Source of the DNA: Phaeoceros laevis
Taxonomy: Eukaryota > Anthocerotophyta > Anthocerotopsida > Notothyladales
Reading direction: 5' to 3'
NCBI GenBank assembly: GCA_049999765.1
Contig: JBNGIQ010009228.1
Coordinates: 158,521-222,520 of the forward strand
Length of the DNA: 64,000 nucleotides
A program made the position numbers and the translations under genes. Of this stretch, positions 35,601 through 45,375 are shown piece by piece (position 1 is the first letter of the stretch; each line of letters starts with the position of its first letter). The notes beneath the pieces are model-generated. The model did not search any database. It was not told where the DNA came from and saw nothing but the letters and a program-made list of their open reading frames with translations.

Positions 35601-36114
35601 GTTTTCGGAAAACAAAACCTCCTCAAAAGCCAGGAACGAAATCAGGGATAAATGATGGAATCTAACCAGCTAGCACAGCTGTGCCGACACAGGAGAGCAA
35701 TCCCGAAAGGAAAGCGTTGAATGGAAACGATCCAACCAAAGCCATGTACACAACCTGAGACAGTGGAAACAAGACCTCAGTTTCCGCCGGCAGCAAAACG
35801 AAGACAGACAAGCACAAACCCTAGTCCTTCTTTTGGACTGTCGCAAGTTGCCTCGCAATCGGATTATGGTGACACACCTGAACCAGCGCTGTTGCGATCG
35901 CGAAGACAACGTACAGATCAATCACCTGAGGAGAGGGCAATCGCAGCGTCAGTCAGTACAACGGCGAGACATTAAACCAGACTCCACACTGCGCAACACA
36001 GCCAATCTGAAGATCAGGCCAAGATGAACCAACCTTCAGCTTGGCTGGAGTCGCGGAGTAGGCCGATCTGAGCGAGTTGACAAGAACCCTCGCATCGTTC
36101 AATGTGCTCGCCAT
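32633..36114 (-). CDS. Membrane-anchored alpha/beta-hydrolase
   Basis: Five minus-strand exons: 36114-36030, 34099-33843, 33739-33528, 33331-33046 and 32959-32633, about 388 residues. A hydrophobic segment (WLKLVPVLIVSAVVPFIYNA) precedes the conserved QPPPPTVVGTPGGPPVTAPR motif of a plant alpha/beta-hydrolase family. The core follows: DRPGYGQSDP, the nucleophile elbow around STSMGG, VINFWWDGF, APWLTYWW-type HYTPWLTYWW, then VHIWHGDEDYLVPV with the acid and PGHGHLL with the His. The usual G-x-S-x-G reads S-x-S-x-G here. Substrate unknown. Exon 1 is inferred: the 27-codon opening plus phase fits, but it implies a 1.93-kb intron against about 100-200 nt elsewhere and a GTTCAT donor. A closer first exon or alternative start is possible. 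Confidence 0.85.
34100..36029 (-). other. Proposed long first intron of the alpha/beta-hydrolase
   Basis: No coding region recognised on either strand. If the gene actually starts nearer exon 2, this is promoter and 5' UTR instead. Confidence 0.45.
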
Positions 36115-36375
36115 GGCCTCAGAAGGAAGGAACGTGAAATCGATCCCCAAGTCTTCTCCTGCCCGAGGGGCAAAAAGGTTTTTCCGAAAGGTGATTGAAA
36201 ACGGGAACCAAGCGAATGCCTAGAACGTTGGTAACACGTTCATTTCGTAGTGGAAAACACAGCTTACAGACGTTTCTTTTCCAGCTTGTTATAAAAATTT
36301 AAAGGAGATTACGCTCCCAAATTCCCAATCGGGCATCACTGAGCAACATTTTGTGTTCTCTCCAGCATTGATCCT

Positions 36376-36928
36376 TCAGAGCAGACAAGCACACGTCCAG
36401 ACGGCATGCCCGCGCGTCTTGCTTCTGTCCAAGTACACTGGGCTCGCAGCACACTCCCCGCGGCAGTCTTTGCACTCGTCGTGGCATTGAGGCGGTCTTG
36501 ATCCAGGTTTTCCATGAGCACTCGTCAGTGCCTCCAGCTTTGGCTTCCTCATCAGCTCCCTGGAATACCGCTCCACACCCTACAAGACAATGAGGAGAAG
36601 GGGCTTTCAAGAAAGACCAGGCAAGGACCACAGCTTTTCCTTACAGGGAGTAGGTTTCACGCTTCACGAGAATGTTCAACACCTAATTTGGACCTAGCTA
36701 GAGAGCTTGTGACAAGGCAAACGTTGTAAAGCAGCAAAATGCGCCTCACAAGGAAATTGCAACAATTTGAAGCTGGAAATCAGAAGCAGCGACACCCCCG
36801 CAAGTAGTTCTTACCGTTGAGAGGAGAACAAGGTCGGCATTCACAACAATGTTGCGCTGAGATAGCAGAAGCACAGCCAGCAAGGAGCAGAGTAGCAGAC
36901 GCAGCAGAACTGGCAATGGTGGCTCCAT
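36376..36928 (-). CDS. EPF/EPFL-like (stomagen-type) secreted cysteine-rich peptide
   Basis: Two exons, 36928-36815 and 36579-36376, joined in phase 0 with GTAAGA and TAG splice sites, giving 105 residues. Exon 1 is a textbook signal peptide: a short head, then a run of Leu/Val ending near VVNAD. The mature C-terminus contains GKPGSRPPQC followed by CHDECKDCRGEC and a final WTCAC. That is six cysteines spaced C-x3-C-x2-C-x3-C ... C-x-C. The GSxPP lead-in and this spacing match the EPIDERMAL PATTERNING FACTOR-like family; stomagen has C-x4-C-x2-C-x3-C ... C-x-C. Known members are processed ligands of ERECTA-type receptor kinases that space stomata or shape organs. Only about 260 bp separate it from the same-strand hydrolase gene. 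No standard gene finder may call it because each exon is short. Confidence 0.82.
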
Positions 36929-37783
36929 GGAGAGCCTTCAGCCGGCGCTCACGGGCTGGTCGTCTCTAATCCGCAAAAACTGGCCAGCAAGAGTACTGTC
37001 AACTAAGTAGCGTAAGACCAAGGTCTGCCATAGATAAACCAAGCTTGTGACGTATGACTACATAGCGAGGAAAATGACTCAAGGCGTGCTGTACAGGCTG
37101 GTTCACGAGCAGCCAGAAACCAATTTTGCAGTGGTCCGTGCTGCATCTTGCAGGGGGATATTTTTGCAGTAGCTTTGAACAGGTTGCAGAAGATTCCGCA
37201 GCTAAAGAGACTTGTGTGCGGGCTCGTATCGAACTCCTACTTCGCAACCGCTTGCTCCATCCACCATGTTTATCCACAGGCCCTCAGAGTTACCCCTCAG
37301 AGTTCCCTGATGCTTGGACTCGTTACTCTTAGGAGGCATTCTCCGCAAGAAGCTTGGACTCCTTATTCTTTGGAGACATTCTCCGAGAAGCACTTGACCA
37401 GTATTAGCACAAGTGTCGGTTTTTCTGCTTTGAATTGCTAGCTCTGAACCCAAAGCACACAGTCCTCTTGTCAATTGATACAGCTGAAGCAACACAATTG
37501 CCACAGACAGTCCTTCGAACAGTTGAAGCCCTGCCCAGTCGATGGCCTTCAGTGCCTCCCAATTGTAATACCCCGCTCACAACTGCGTTAAAAGAAGATC
37601 GAGCTGGAAGTCGTACACTCCCCGCGGGCAGCTCATCCAGCGGGAAGCCCTACCGCCCTCGCCCTAATGATCTTGAAGTGTAGTCTGCCGGGAAGGCCTC
37701 CCGCACCGGACTTCAAGTCTTCATCACGGGGCTCACCTTCCAAGCCCTGATCAGTAGTAAAGGTTGCAGTGGCCCTCCTTGAG
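36929..37783. other. Divergent promoter region with a short duplication
   Basis: Between the EPF-like gene (minus) and the exonuclease (plus). At about 37308-37396 a unit of about 44 bp is duplicated in tandem, sharing GCTTGGACTC, TTACTCTT/TTATTCTT and CATTCTCCG. No gene seen. Confidence 0.6.
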
Positions 37784-39494
37784 ATGAAGGAAGATACGCC
37801 CATCAAGAAAGTGGACATGACAACTCCAGCAGAACGAATTAGGTGAGGCAACTGGCTATGTCTCTGTCAGCTCATTTCCTGTTTCCAGCAACAGGAAGGG
37901 AGCACGTGGACGCTGTGATGGGGGAACGTGAGGGGCTGCTAGCTTTGAGGGTGGTTGGTTTCTGTCGCTGAGATATTGTGCTATTGGTGAAGCAGATGCA
38001 AGGCCTGCTTCAAGCAGTTTGGGGCCAAGTCCAGGCTGGTGGAGCATGTGACCCACTCTGGCCACTCTCACCATGACCCGAAATGTGGGTTTTGCAACAA
38101 GTACTCCAAGTGCTTTGACGCTCTGAGAGAGCATCTTCTTGGTAACTAAAAAACCTTGTGCAAGAATATATGTGAAGCTGAAACACGTGAGGCGTGGACG
38201 TTGCTTAAGTCGAACTCATGTTGATTTGTAGGTTCTGTGTGTAAAAAGGAGTGTGCGAAGGAGTTCTCAGAGAGAGGATGCAGTTTTTGTCTGGAGTTTT
38301 TGGAGACTAAGGAGTTGGCAATCATCCACCGGCTAACATGTGCATGGGCTGGAGATGATGTAACCTCGAACTCTATGTCGAGTTTTTTTCAGTTTCTGAG
38401 GTAGTAGATTTTCTTTGAAATCTTTTGTTAGGAAGCTTTTTCCTGCTTTAAAGGAAGACAGGCATGCTCATCGCAGGCTGAAGCAGGAGATCCCGCGTCC
38501 ACTGATGAGAGTGTGAGAGCACCAGGACGGCTAGGTACCCGGATTCCCCTGTTGGACCAGGAGAAACTCTCGCATTGTACTGCTGTGGCTATGGACTGTG
38601 AGATGGTGGGTGGTGGAAAGGACGGGACCGAGAACCTCTGTGCGAGAATATGTTTGGTGGATGAGAAGGAAAGCGTGCTTCTGCATACCTTTGTGAGGCC
38701 AAACCAAGTGATCAGAGACTACAGGCAAGGAGTCAGCTGCTTGGCTGCTTCTGTTTTGTGGTTTCTGTGTGTCTTCATCCTAACATGTGGGTCCCCCTTG
38801 TGGCATACAGGCATGAGATCACAAAAATAGACGCGGCAAGTTTGCAGGATGCAATGCCTTTCCAAGAGGCAAGACAACGAGTGATTACCATCCTCAAGGG
38901 ATCAGGAAAGGAGTTTTGCACACTGTTAGTGGGCCACTCTGTCCACCATGACCTGCGCTCGTTGGACCTGTTTTACCCTTCTCACCTTATAAGGTACTTC
39001 ACATCTTCACTGGACAGCCACCGTTTGCGATGTATGTGAAGCTGACAGAACTGTCTTCCTCCCTCTGGATGCAGGGATACTGGACGCTATCCTCCCATGT
39101 TGAGGACCAGTGGTTACCCATACAAGCTCCGAGATATCACCAAGCTTTACTTGGGGTAAGACAGCCCAAAGCATGTTGATCTTGAACGACCTGCACAGAG
39201 ACGGAGGCACTAAACCGAAGCTTTTCGCACAGGTACCAAATCCAGAAAGACGGCATGCACGACCCCTACGAGGATGCGGTGGCGTCCATGCGCATTTACC
39301 AGTGGATTCGGTCGAGGTCTCATGTCAATGAATGGGCATCCTTGAACGAACACGAAGGGATTGCTCCAATCAACCAGGAGGTTCTGGAAAGCCTCAGTCT
39401 TCGGGCTCTCCTTCAACACACAAGGCCATACTACAGGTGCTGGTGCCTGGACAAACACCCTCAAGAGAAGCAACCTGTAGGAGCTCTCAACTAA
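37784..39494 (+). CDS. C2H2 zinc-finger DEDDh RNA exonuclease (REXO4-like)
   Basis: Seven exons: 37784-37842, 37996-38141, 38232-38359, 38477-38724, 38811-38993, 39075-39155 and 39233-39494, about 368 residues. After a short Met exon come paired C2H2-type segments: CKACFKQF ... HVTHSGH and CGFCNKYSKC. A third Cys-rich block (RGCSFCLEFLE ... HRLTC) follows. The exonuclease domain has AMDCEMVGGG (Asp and Glu), GHSVHHDLRSL (Asp) and HDPYEDAVASM (His and Asp), the complete DEDDh set. It also has RDTGRYPPML and RDITKLYLG. The family trims structured RNA or pre-rRNA 3' ends in the nucleus or nucleolus. The intron at 38725-38810 has a GC donor; all others are GT-AG. The start exon fits in phase (AG|A) and length. 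Confidence 0.93.
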
Positions 39495-40867
39495 TGCAGA
39501 GCTCTGCTGGAACGATGAGAACATGTAACATGACCTTCAGCTAGGCGTGCCGCTGTACAAAGCTTCAACTCGAGTATGGACTTTGAGATGCTCGGAGTGC
39601 TTCCAGCCCTACAATATCATGCACAGCACAAGTTGCAAGAGGCGCAAGAACCAAAAGTGAAGCTTCACTCGAGAGCCTGCAAATGGAGGACGCGGCGGCA
39701 GCTGGATTCCACAGCGGCGGCGGTGCTTGTACGAGATTCACGTGCGAGAGCTTCGGCGCATCATCAAGCGACCAAAGCCGTGATGCCGACAAGCTGACGA
39801 GACGTGCCGGCCAATGTCGACAGGCAGACGATGGCCCACAGCTGTATACGGCAGTATCCGGTTGTAGGGTTGTAGTGGTATCATAAATTGCAAACGAATG
39901 TGTGAAGACTCAAATGAAATAGTCTAGTACACTACCATCCAGCTCTAGAGTCTAGAGGTGCCAAACACGGCTCACAAACTGTACCATTGTAGCATCATGC
40001 TACAAGGTTGTCCCCATTATAGTGCATCACATCCCTATCTATCCATCTTATTAGCCCATGACCGTGCACGATGTGTGAAATTCTTTGTGGTGCCAAGGAT
40101 ACTTTGAAGTAGCAACAAATCTCAGCATCAATGCCCAGATCACCCAGCTTCAAAGTTTTGGTTTGTGCTGCACTACCCAGCCCTTTCCGACCAGTGTCAT
40201 CACCATTACCCAGAAGGAGGAGGGAATAGCCAAGGCTGACCCCCCCACAAGAGAGGAGGTCCCAGAGAGTGGGAGGATATCTCAGGGCAGATCAAGTTCT
40301 TGGGTCAACCCCAACTATGTACGCAATGGACACCAATTTGAAGGGAGAGGATGGGAAGGACTTCCCTTCGGCTGAGCTCTCCACGGCCTTCAAGTACACA
40401 AAGGTTGCTTTTCTGGAACACCCGATAGAGGATATCACCAGTGTGATAGAAAAGGAAGCAGCGCTGGGACAAGGTGCAACTCAAAATGGCTCGATTGAAA
40501 CCAGCTTTTTGTCAAGCAGCTAAAGCAATAGCCCTCTTTGATTTTTACTTGGAGGAAGTGGAACACTTGGCTAAAATTGCTGCCGCGTATGCTAAGAAAG
40601 TTAGATCTGCCTAGTTAGAGAGACTGACTTTAGACAATTGGTCAGTGTAGAGAAAGCGATGCAGGATAGTCACTGAAGCTGTAACTTCTCACTTATAAAG
40701 GGGTGTTATTTTTCTCAAAAAAAAAAATCTCAACATCAGCAAGATAAGATAAGCTAAGCTCAGGATTCACGAGGCTATAAAGATGAGCAAAGAACTTCTT
40801 TGCATATTCAAAGAATATGTGCTTCCATTTTATATTCTTTAAAACTCAAAGAAGTCCTTTTTCTCTT
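39495..40867. other. Intergenic with unrecognised ORFs
   Basis: Plus-strand ORFs at 40085-40375 and 40269-40523 overlap in different frames and end shortly before a poly(A)-like run at about 40720. This suggests a processed or transposed fragment, but I recognise no family. Confidence 0.4.
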
Positions 40868-40869
40868 CA

Positions 40870-41187
40870 AGTAGTAGTAGTAGTAAGGTCATGCTAACCG
40901 ACTCCACATGGGAATCGAGCACGCTGACACATTGGTGGCGTGCTAGATGGGTTGGTGGTCTTTACCTTGAAGGAAGGTGCGCTTCCCTGTTCCCAGCACT
41001 TGGCTGACGCCAAAGCACTAGGCGGGTGGGCGGCCTATGCAACGCAGTAAATCACACCCCTCCAAGTTCCTAGCGCGGTCACGCGAGTCGGTATCCTAAC
41101 TAATGGCGGTAGCCTAAGCAGAACAACTATCTAGATGTTTGTTCCTTGGTTTCTATCTATGGCTGCAAGCTTTGCTTCACCATATCG
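40870..41187 (-). mobile_element. (TAG)n-ended retroelement, longest copy
   Basis: Begins with (TAG)n, then GACTCCACATGGGAATC and GAGCACGC. It aligns over about 310 bp with the copy at 20398-20705, including CCCAGCACTTGG, ACGCCAAAGCACTAGG, CCTAGCGCGGTCACG and CTATCTA. Read on the minus strand, the simple repeat is a 3' tail of (CTA)n. No ORF inside, so it is non-autonomous. Confidence 0.75.
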
Positions 41188-41385
41188 ACGCCTACCGCTA
41201 CTAGTAGTCAAGATCCTTGAGTCGCGTTTTGTGGGGGGTAAGTGATATGAAACTTTGCCAATTTTTCTTCTTGATAAGTTTGAGGCATTATTTCCTTGAT
41301 CTGCTTTTATTTACTTAGGTTGTAACTTGTAACAAAATCATGCAAGCTCCTATATTTTTGTAAAAGAAGCAACTAGTAAAGAATA

Positions 41386-41845
41386 GGCTTACCCTTAGTT
41401 ACCGGGAAGTTTGAAACTATGGTATGTATTTTCCGTTTCAAACGGCCGAAGCCGGTTTCAATCGATAGGGGCGATTCATACGGTCGAATGAAACCGCGTA
41501 TTCCAATATAATGAATTATAATTATCAAAAATAACTTACGAGTAGGGCAAACGCCCTCAATCACTATTAGGATGGGGGGCGTTTGCCCTCCTAGTAAATT
41601 AGTAACCAGGTCTGAATCTCTACCGGGATGGGGGCGTTTACCCCATCCCAGTACTGATTCATTCACGTTTAGGAACCGTCGACATCTGTTTTTTATACGT
41701 ATTTCACTAACCGTATATCATATTTAAATGAGATTTTTTGAAATACGTATTGATACAAATCGCTAGAATACGAACCAGCGCCTCCAACGTTGGAAACTGG
41801 TTCGTTTGGAAAGAACCAAGGTTTCCGGGTAACTAAGGGCTTACC
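41386..41845. mobile_element. hAT-like MITE with 8-bp target duplication
   Basis: The element spans 41394-41837 (444 bp). Its ends are inverted repeats: CTTAGTTACCGGGAA on the left and the complement of CTTAGTTACCCGGAA on the right. Perfect 8-bp direct repeats GGCTTACC flank it at 41386-41393 and 41838-41845. Inside are several short inverted repeats around GGGCAAACGCCC and GGGCGTTTGCCC. There is no transposase ORF. The 8-bp duplication is the length made by hAT transposases (P-type elements also give 8 bp). The TIR is not a classic hAT CAGGG end, so superfamily assignment is tentative; mobility itself is well supported. Confidence 0.85.
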
Positions 41846-42453
41846 ATATCCGGCCTTTCTCATATCTCATAGACCAGTTAGACTTTTTTAAAAGGTTTCC
41901 AAAGCAGACTCAGCATATAGACACTGAGGAGAGTTTCCTCTTAACTGAATTTCTAGCCTGAAGCTTGGGGGAAGTAGAGAACACGATGCAAATTACTAGG
42001 GTGATATAGTTCAGCTACTCCTATGGTTACCCTACGGTATATGCTACGCTCTGATACCATACTTGTTGGTTAGGTACATCGAGAACACTATCTACCTTCC
42101 TGCTAGATTATGAGATTGTTCCTCATTGTGCAACAACTCCACCAAAGAGTTTTTTTCTGGCTATTTGGAAAAGAAGTTTTACATGCCACGTAGTTAGATT
42201 AACCCTCTCTCTTTCTACCTATGGAAAGCCCTTAAGGAAGGAAGGCTGGTGGGCCCATAGGTAGAAAAGTAGAGAGTTACCTAGGATCGACCAAAAAACG
42301 CTTAGGAAAAACTTAGAAATCGGATAGGGTCCTCAGATCGAGTCGAGTACGCAACCATTTTGTTGCCCGGTTGACCTATCGCCCAGATCGGAAAGTTTAC
42401 ATTCATTCATTCATAGTGGCCCCTTCTCTCCAATTGAATTGGACATAGGTCTA

Positions 42454-42567
42454 GTAGTAGTAGTAGTAGTAAAGTCATGCTAGCCGACTCCACATGGGAA
42501 TCGAGCACGCCAACGCCCCGGTGGCGTACTAGGTGGATCGGTGGTCTTTACCTTGTAGGGAGGTCTA
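42454..42567 (-). mobile_element. Truncated (TAG)n-ended retroelement with target duplication
   Basis: Perfect 7-bp direct repeats AGGTCTA at 42447-42453 and 42561-42567 flank 107 bp. That stretch begins with (TAG)n and GACTCCACATGGGAATC and stops where the 40.9-kb copy continues. The insertion splits the Crinkler/RHS fragment between the codons for IELD and YIAN. The shared (TAG)n end and variable other end are what 5' truncation of a retroposed element gives. Confidence 0.8.
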
Positions 42568-42739
42568 TATTGCGAATTTGAAAGCAGAGCAGCTGGATGT
42601 TACTGCACCTGATTTCGAACATTTCACAGGTGGGATACCTAGATTGGTGAAGTACTATACGATGGCTGCAAATTTGGAGGAACTAGAAGGTGTTTATTTC
42701 AAATGCTCTAATCAAATGTCAAATTTCAAACTGTAGTGT

Positions 42740-43350
42740 GGGGGCTATTCAGGGGAGTATAGCGGATATGCAAAACAGGGTGCAGACTTTGGGTGAAAGT
42801 GTGAAGCCAATCATACTCGGCCTGCTTGGCTTCAATCTGAGCCATTATTGAAGAAGTTTCCTGATCTAGTGACCTCACATTCTGCTGCAAAGCATCCAAT
42901 TTCAATTCGTCCTCATCCACCTGCTTCTCAACCACCAGCAATTCCTCCTCCAATTTCTCAATCTCCGAGTCACAGCAAAGACAAGTGTTAGCCAGAAGGT
43001 CTCCTTTGGAGAGGCCTTCATGAGAGCTAGTATCAAGGGTAACTAATTCTGCCGCTGCTGCATCCTTTGTGGCGTACGTAGCCTGAATGGTCTTTTGGAT
43101 CTTCCGCATACCCCTCATTGAGTCACTCACTCTCTTGTCAGCGGTGTCTAAGCTCAATCTTGCAGCTAGCCTGTTTCGGGCTAGCTCTTCCCGGTCCTCC
43201 TGCAACTTCAACATGCTGCCCGAAACCTTGTGCACCTGCTCACTAATCAGGGCCTGCAAACTGTGAAGACTTGCCCTTTCATCAAGAACTGTCCCCTCAT
43301 CAATTCTCCCCTTTACGCAGCATATGACTATATAAAAGTGTAGTAGGGTG
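42740..43350 (-). CDS. Coiled-coil ORF inside the inverted segment (fragment)
   Basis: An open frame runs on the minus strand from beyond 43300 to 42726 without a nearby ATG. It contains long heptad-like stretches (IEKLEEELLVVEKQVDEDEL, VRSLDQETSSIMAQIEAKQA) and two Cys (CLCCDSEIE). It is probably an internal coding piece of a larger protein moved here with the inversion. No start, no known family. Confidence 0.4.
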
Positions 43351-44682
43351 GGTTAGTTTCAAGGCTTCACACTGGAGCAAACCTACTAAAGTCACATGAG
43401 TCTCACACACAAATTTGTAACTCATGGATTTATGGCATAAGTCAAAGAACCTACAAGTGCATTGGAGTGCGTAGGTCATCTATCGCAACGTGAGCCAAGT
43501 CTGCCGGGGTGGCCAGCACAAGTCCATGGATCATGGCAAAATCCTTGTTGTCATACTTGAATTCTATCCCATGCGCACTGCATTATACTCCACAGAATTC
43601 AGATCATTCTCGGTGGCTACTTCCCATACTCTGGTATTCCATAAAGCTTTCTGCAGGTTAAGATCTTTCTATCCATGAGAAGTTGATAGGCATAATGTTG
43701 CAGGTAAGTGCAAAAGAATTTCCCCTTGCCATCCTCACCCACTCGGACATATTAACAGAATGTGTTGAACATAGGAAATCTATCAAGGTCAACCTGCTTA
43801 CCAGCCCGTATAAAAAACTGTTCTAATGCCAATAACTTGGGTCTTGCACAAAGTCCCCACATCTATCAATAAAGCACTAATTCCTTTGTGACAGAGTTCC
43901 ACACGTCCATCTAAAGTTTGCATCCTGTTTTGCATATCCGCAATTCCTTTGTGACAGAGTTCCACACGTCCATCTAAAGTTTGCACCCTATTTTTCATAT
44001 CCGCCATACTCCCCTGAATAGCCCTGGAATGTGGAGGCCTTTGTTATAGGCAAGATGGAGTTGGGGGGTTTAAAATTTGACCCATCATTGAATGTGCCAT
44101 TTCGTCACATTAGAAGGTTCGTGAAACTTGGCTATGGCAACTTGGAGTTAGAATATGAGACAATCCAAAAGGAAGGTATATTATACATCCCCACCTCTTT
44201 CAATGAGTTTTGTGTAGATATGGTCTGTGCAATCAAGGTGGAGACTGGATGGAGGGTTGATGGATTGCATATCAGTATAGGAGAGTGGGCATCCAAACGT
44301 AGGAAAGACATCACACATGCTTGGGCGACTAGTCTTTGCACATCAAAATGACACACACAAATTTACATTGAAGTTAGTCAATCAATCAATTAATATAGTA
44401 TATTGTCCTTCGTACAAGTCATAAATCTAAGATTAGATACGGTATCATTTTGTATAACTTTTCACATAAATTGCTCAAAACGCCCCCTTGCCTGTTTGTA
44501 GCTGTTTGTAGGCAGTATCTCTCAATTCATTCATTAATTAGCTACTTTGTTTAAAGGATGAATGAATGTTTGTAGTGGCAGTATGCTTCAAATAATTCAT
44601 TATTTAGCTATTTAGCTACCTAGCTACTTAGCTATCCGGCTACTTTGTTTAAATGATAAATGTATGAATGAAACTATAATGG

Positions 44683-45000
44683 TAGTAGTAGTAGTAAGGT
44701 GCCGCGCTATACCAACTCCACAAGGGATCGAGCACGCTGCCATGTCTGTGACATGTCAAGTAGCAAGCTACTGGACTATACTGGTACTACTAGTAGTAAG
44801 GTGTCGCGCTATACCAAACTCCACAAGGGATCGAGCACGCCGCCATGTCTGTGACATGTCAAGTAGACATGTCATTTATGACCTGTGTCTATGAATGTCA
44901 TGTGATCCCCACTCGAAAGTGACATGTCAAGTAGCAAGCTACCGGACATGTCATTTATGATTGGTGTCTATGAATTCATGTGATCCCCACTCGAAAGTAC
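44683..45000. repeat. Duplicated short (TAG)n element and flanks
   Basis: Two copies at about 44684-44775 and 44787-44875 start with (TAG)n AAGGT. They share CGCGCTATACCA, ACTCCACAAGGGATCGAGC and CCATGTCTGTGACATGTCAA. A second pair nearby (GACATGTCATTTATGA and CATGTGATCCCCACTCGAA) is repeated at about 44867 and 44945. They resemble the main retroelement core but lack its body. Confidence 0.7.
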
Positions 45001-45258
45001 ATTGCATCTTAGAAGCCATCAAGCCGGACCTATTTGTCAAAAGGAATGGTATTTTAGTTTAGAGGGAATAAGATAGTACAATAGCTACCATTCCTTCACA
45101 TAGATAGGTGCATGCAAAGGTGATCCACCTTTATGACAAGGGTGGAATGTCTTTGAAGAAGTTACCAATTATAATGTTGGGCCGGCCTTGACTAGCTTTG
45201 TTTGTAACTAAAGGTGCGTTAAACCATGCTCTCTCAAAGTTGCACTCGAGCCAGCGGA

Positions 45259-45375
45259 GGCCATTAGCAGGGCGGAGAGGAGAGGAGAATGTTCTGGCTC
45301 ACTTTGTTCTAGCAACGGACCATTCTCACTTTGTTCTAGCACCGGACCATTCTCCTCTCCGCCCTGCTGATGGCC
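45259..45375. repeat. Long hairpin with internal duplication
   Basis: GGCCATTAGCAGGGCGGAG at 45259 and onward through GAGGAGAATG pairs with CATTCTCCTCTCCGCCC and CTGATGGCC ending at 45375. The arms are about 28 bp and nearly perfect. The loop holds two tandem copies of TCACTTTGTTCTAGCA followed by CGGACCATT. Confidence 0.85.

Larger units (their letters stand above)
42116..44351 (+). pseudogene. Scrambled Crinkler/RHS-type gene fragment
   Basis: Segments match, at DNA and protein level, the minus-strand gene at 61.5-62.6 kb. 42116-42189 and 42412-42446 cover the part ending SGPFSPIELD. 42568-42736 codes IANLKAEQLDV ... GGIPRLVKYYTMAANLEELEG. 44026-44351 codes WNVEAFVIGKMELGG ... FNEFCVDMV ... 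GEWASKR. Between the last two, about 43575-44020 carries the expected middle part on the opposite strand (QTLDGRVELCHKGI twice, YAYQLLMDRK). The fragment is further cut by an insertion of about 220 bp at 42190-42411 and by a retroelement at 42447-42567. Several stops and frame changes are present. It lacks the P-loop portion. It is a dead copy. Confidence 0.75.

Noticed and set aside
42053-42070. GCTCTGATACCAT-like text considered as a tRNA or primer-binding site.
   Set aside because: No cloverleaf or LTR pair could be found around it.
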